Source of the DNA: Roseovarius nanhaiticus
GTDB taxonomy: Bacteria > Pseudomonadota > Alphaproteobacteria > Rhodobacterales > Rhodobacteraceae
Direction: 5' to 3'
NCBI RefSeq assembly: GCF_900156535.1
Contig: NZ_FTNV01000005.1
Coordinates: forward strand, 1 to 64,000
DNA length: 64,000 nt
In this document: piece by piece, positions 61,326 through 64,000 of the stretch
Numbering within the stretch: position 1 is the first letter of the stretch
How the letters are laid out: the number at the start of each line of letters is the position of its first letter
Notes under the pieces: model-generated
The model's input: only the letters and a program-made list of their open reading frames with translations
What the model was told of the DNA's origin: nothing
The model's database searches: none
Translations under genes and position numbers: made by a program

Positions 61326-62302
61326 CTTCCTTCGGCTGAGGCGATTGCCGCTGGTTCTTCGGAAAAAAGACGCCCGACTCCCACGCCCATTGCATTCCCT
61401 TCATCATCGCGCAGAAGAAACAGGGCGTCGAGTCCACGTTGTCTTGCGAGGTCCGCACCCCTCTCCGCACCGAGCACCATCAGCGCCGTCGCCCAGGCGT
61501 CGGCCTCGGCACAGGTGCGGGCCACGACGGTGACGGAGGCCGGCGAGGCGATCAGCGGCGCGCCACGTCTCGGATCCATGGTATGCGACAGGCGGCGCCC
61601 ATGCACCTCGACCCAATGGCGGTAGTCACCGGAGGTCGCGACGGCGGCGTCCTGCAGCGCCAGAACCGAATGCGGCGTCCGGCGATCAGGGTCCGGCGCT
61701 TCTACCGCGATGATCCATGCCTCGCCATCGGGGCGCAGGCCCATGGCACGCATCTCACCGTCGATGCCGACAAGGGCGTCGGCAATCCCATGATCGCGCA
61801 AGGTCTCGGCGAGCCGGTCGACACCGTGGCCCTTGGCGATGCCGTTCAGGTCCAGCGCGACGGGCGCGGTCTTGCGCAACTGCATCCCCTCGATCTCCAG
61901 CACCTCCTGAGCCGGGCGGCGGGGGGCGTCCATCGCGGCGCGGATACCCTCGGGCGCGGCGGCCCCGGGCCCGAAACCCCAGGCCGTCACCGCATCGCCC
62001 ATGCCGATATCGAAGGCCCCGCCCGAGGCACGCCCGATCTCGAGCCCGAGGCGCAGGACCGCCCGCAGTTGCTCCGGCACCACCACCCAATCGCCCACCG
62101 GCGCCGCATTGATCCGCATGAGCGCGCTCTCCGCGTTCCACATCGACATCTGCGTGTCCACCTCGTCGACAGCCGCCTGAAGGGCGGCACGAATTGCATC
62201 CGTGTCGCGGACCCGATCCGCGAAGAACAGCGCCGACCAGCGCGTGCCCATGGCGGGGCCGTTCAGGGCGATGCGCGCGCGCTCAGTAGACATCTTCGAC
62301 AT
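61322..62302 (-). CDS. apbE: ApbE-type FAD:protein FMN transferase
   Basis: 326 residues from an ATG at 62302 after AGAGG. The sequence shows NGPAMGTRWSALFF, VALDLNGIAKGHGVDRLAET and SHTMDPRRGAPLIAS, the FAD- and Mg-binding motifs of ApbE. It attaches FMN covalently to Ser/Thr of periplasmic or membrane redox proteins. No signal peptide or lipobox is obvious. It overlaps the neighbouring flavoreductase gene, whose product or another redox partner is a likely target. Confidence 0.92.
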   Translation of the reverse strand: MSKMSTERARIALNGPAMGTRWSALFFADRVRDTDAIRAALQAAVDEVDTQMSMWNAESALMRINAAPVGDWVVVPEQLRAVLRLGLEIGRASGGAFDIGMGDAVTAWGFGPGAAAPEGIRAAMDAPRRPAQEVLEIEGMQLRKTAPVALDLNGIAKGHGVDRLAETLRDHGIADALVGIDGEMRAMGLRPDGEAWIIAVEAPDPDRRTPHSVLALQDAAVATSGDYRHWVEVHGRRLSHTMDPRRGAPLIASPASVTVVARTCAEADAWATALMVLGAERGADLARQRGLDALFLLRDDEGNAMGVGVGRLFSEEPAAIASAEGR

Positions 62303-64000
62303 ACCGCCCCTCTGCCTTTAGGACTGCGGGCGTAAGCCCGGCAGGTGCGAGTATCTCGGCCAACGCATCGCTCACGCCCGTGGCCATGTCGCGCCCGCCG
62401 CAGACCATCACACGCGCCCCGTCGCAGATAAGCCGGGCCACCTGCGCCGCGTCGGCGCGCAAGGCGTCCTGCACATAACTGCGCCGCGCGCCGCGCGAGA
62501 CGGCGGTGACAAGCCGGGTCAACCGCCCCTCAGCCTGCCAGCCGGGCATCTCTTCGCCATAGAAGAAATCGCTGTCCGCATGCCGCATCCCGAAAAACAG
62601 GTGCACGGGCCTGTGCCGCGCATTGCCGCGGATGAAGCCCGCCAGCGGCCCGATGCCGGTGCCCGCCCCGATCAGGATCAGCGGGGTGAGACCGCGACCG
62701 GCGTGAAAGCCGGGATTGCGCCGCAGGAAGGCCCGGACCGTATCGCCCGGTTCCAGCGCGGTCAGCTGGCCCGAGGCCAGACCGCCCGGATGCTTGCGCA
62801 CCACGATCTCGACGAACCCGTCGCGCCGGCCCGAGGCCAGCGAATAGAGGCGCGGCATCGGGCTGCCCTGCGGCAGGACGCCGATCAGGTCGCCCGCCTG
62901 GAACCGTGCGAAGCCCGTGCCCGTCAGCCGTTGCCACGGCGTTGCGCGCGGCAGGGCGAAGCGCAGGATCGCGGCCCCCGCCTGCATCTCGGCCCCGTAG
63001 TTGCGCCGCGAGACGAGGGTCAATGTTTCGGTGCGCGGCGAAACGGGCTGGTGAGAAAGCTCGAGAGAGATGCCAAGCACCTCGCCAAGAGCTCGGCCCC
63101 AGCGCGCGAAATCCTGTGGCGATTGGCGGTCGATCGTGTCCAGCGGCATGAGTTCGGCCCAGCCCTTCGCCTGCGCCGCTGCCGCAACGGCCTTGGCGAA
63201 GGCGCAATAGGACGGAAAGCTGCGGTCGCCGAAGCCGAGCAGGGCCATCGGGATATCAGGCGCAGGGGCCGACGCGTTCATCCGGTCGAGGAGCCCCTTG
63301 GCCGAGGCGGGCGCCGCGCCATCGCCATAAGTCGCGGCGAGGACGATGATGCGCTCTGCACGGGCGTAGCGCTCTGGTGCGAAGCCCGACATCGGGCCAA
63401 CATGGACGCCCTGCCCCGCTGCCGTCAGCGCGGCATGCAGGGTCGCGGCGAAGCCCCAGGTGCTGCCACCCTCGCTGCCGACAAGAATGATCGTCTCGGC
63501 ACGGCCCGCGGGCTGGTTGCCCCGGATGCGCGGCCGCCCGCGCCGCCCGGCAAGCCAGATCAAGACGCCGGTCACGCCCATCGCCGGCACTCCGAGCGCC
63601 ATCATCCCGAGCACAAGGCCGAGCATCGCGGCCCCCTGCCCCGTGTGCAGCATGTAAATGGTTTCCGAGACGCGCTCCCACCCGGTCAGGTCGGCCCATG
63701 CCACGAGCGCGCCGGTTCCCTGGTCAAGATAGCCGGTGCCCCGGTCGGTCTTCAGTGTGAACACGTCCGTCGCATCGCCGGGATAGGGAAAGCTCAGTTC
63801 GCGCAGCTCGGCGACGGGCGTCTGCAGCAGCGTGGCCATCTGATCGAGAGCGAACCCAATCTCTCCGCTCACTTCGGTGGGATCAGCCGGCAGGACGCCA
63901 CCGTCCGGCAAAAGATCGAAGGTGGAGGCTGTCATCCAGAGGGCGGTGGTGGAGGACAGAACGAGGCCGATGACGGCGATCCGGGCGATCTCGACATGCA
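62283..64000 (-). CDS. PepSY-domain membrane protein fused to flavodoxin and NADPH reductase domains (partial)
   Basis: The frame stays open to the window edge, so the N-terminus is missing. Visible order: the end of a PepSY/PepSY_TM region with a membrane helix (AAMLGLVLGMMALGVPAMGV), a flavodoxin domain (ETIILVGSEGGSTWGFAATL, LAATYGDGAAPASA, ALLGFGDRSF), and a sulfite-reductase-like FAD/NADPH module (PRLYSLAS for FAD, LILIGAGTGIGPLAGFI and VMVCGGRDMA for NADPH). It would move electrons from cytoplasmic NADPH across the membrane, as in ferric or extracytosolic flavin reduction, matching the ApbE and metal-transport neighbours. Confidence 0.88.
   Translation of the reverse strand, partial: HVEIARIAVIGLVLSSTTALWMTASTFDLLPDGGVLPADPTEVSGEIGFALDQMATLLQTPVAELRELSFPYPGDATDVFTLKTDRGTGYLDQGTGALVAWADLTGWERVSETIYMLHTGQGAAMLGLVLGMMALGVPAMGVTGVLIWLAGRRGRPRIRGNQPAGRAETIILVGSEGGSTWGFAATLHAALTAAGQGVHVGPMSGFAPERYARAERIIVLAATYGDGAAPASAKGLLDRMNASAPAPDIPMALLGFGDRSFPSYCAFAKAVAAAAQAKGWAELMPLDTIDRQSPQDFARWGRALGEVLGISLELSHQPVSPRTETLTLVSRRNYGAEMQAGAAILRFALPRATPWQRLTGTGFARFQAGDLIGVLPQGSPMPRLYSLASGRRDGFVEIVVRKHPGGLASGQLTALEPGDTVRAFLRRNPGFHAGRGLTPLILIGAGTGIGPLAGFIRGNARHRPVHLFFGMRHADSDFFYGEEMPGWQAEGRLTRLVTAVSRGARRSYVQDALRADAAQVARLICDGARVMVCGGRDMATGVSDALAEILAPAGLTPAVLKAEGRYVEDVY

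Noticed and set aside
1-64000. CRISPR array or insertion-sequence transposase
   Set aside because: No regularly spaced direct repeats and no DDE/DEDD or serine/tyrosine recombinase protein were seen by eye anywhere in the window.

Overview
The window looks like part of a large conjugative plasmid, or an integrative conjugative element, from an alphaproteobacterium, most probably a Rhodobacteraceae (Roseobacter-group) member. The evidence is high GC, the gene style of the type IV secretion operon, and the backbone set ArdC / large ParB-like protein / DUF736 / DUF3768 / helicase-methyltransferase. Host assignment is inference. No replication initiator, integrase or rRNA gene is present, so plasmid versus integrated element cannot be decided here.

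Layout. (1) 1-3.0 kb holds small accessory genes: a 5'-damaged thermonuclease, secreted hypothetical proteins and an XRE repressor. (2) 3.0-14.3 kb (+) is a complete VirB-type mating-pore operon in the order virB1, B2, B3, B4, a VirB7-like lipoprotein, a transglycosylase built into a VirB5-like frame, virB5, B8, B9, B10, B11, two small genes, virB6. (3) 14.3-30.8 kb is a visibly AT-richer defence island between virB6 and virD4. It encodes a complete single-strand DNA phosphorothioation system: sspA divergent from sspBCD, followed by sspFGH and a membrane-anchored methyltransferase not in the known gene set. (4) 30.9-35.8 kb (-) holds virD4, a VirD2-like relaxase and a MobC-like accessory gene, followed by a probable oriT. 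(5) 36-57.7 kb (-) is a block of genes read toward oriT: an SLOG/DUF2493 protein, a subtilase plus AAA ATPase pair (IetAS type), rhomboid, DUF736, DUF6915, DUF6878, a DarB-like methyltransferase-helicase, PrlF-YhaV, ParB-like, DUF3768 and ArdC. This is the content expected of a conjugative leading region. (6) 58-64 kb holds a LexA-box-preceded small gene (+), then a tight operon (-) of a flavoreductase with PepSY domain, ApbE, a P-type metal ATPase and a VIT1/CCC1 transporter, cut by the window edge.

How it works together. The relaxase and MobC would nick oriT near 35.83 kb, VirD4 would hand the strand to the VirB channel, and the 36-58 kb block would enter first. In that case the entering strand is the template for all the minus-strand genes, and several of them share a small hairpin leader motif. 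A second recurrent element, a 20-bp palindrome related to TACGATAATATATTATCGTA, lies upstream of four genes across the window and may tie transfer genes into one regulon. The Ssp island, IetAS and PrlF-YhaV would protect or stabilise the element in its host.
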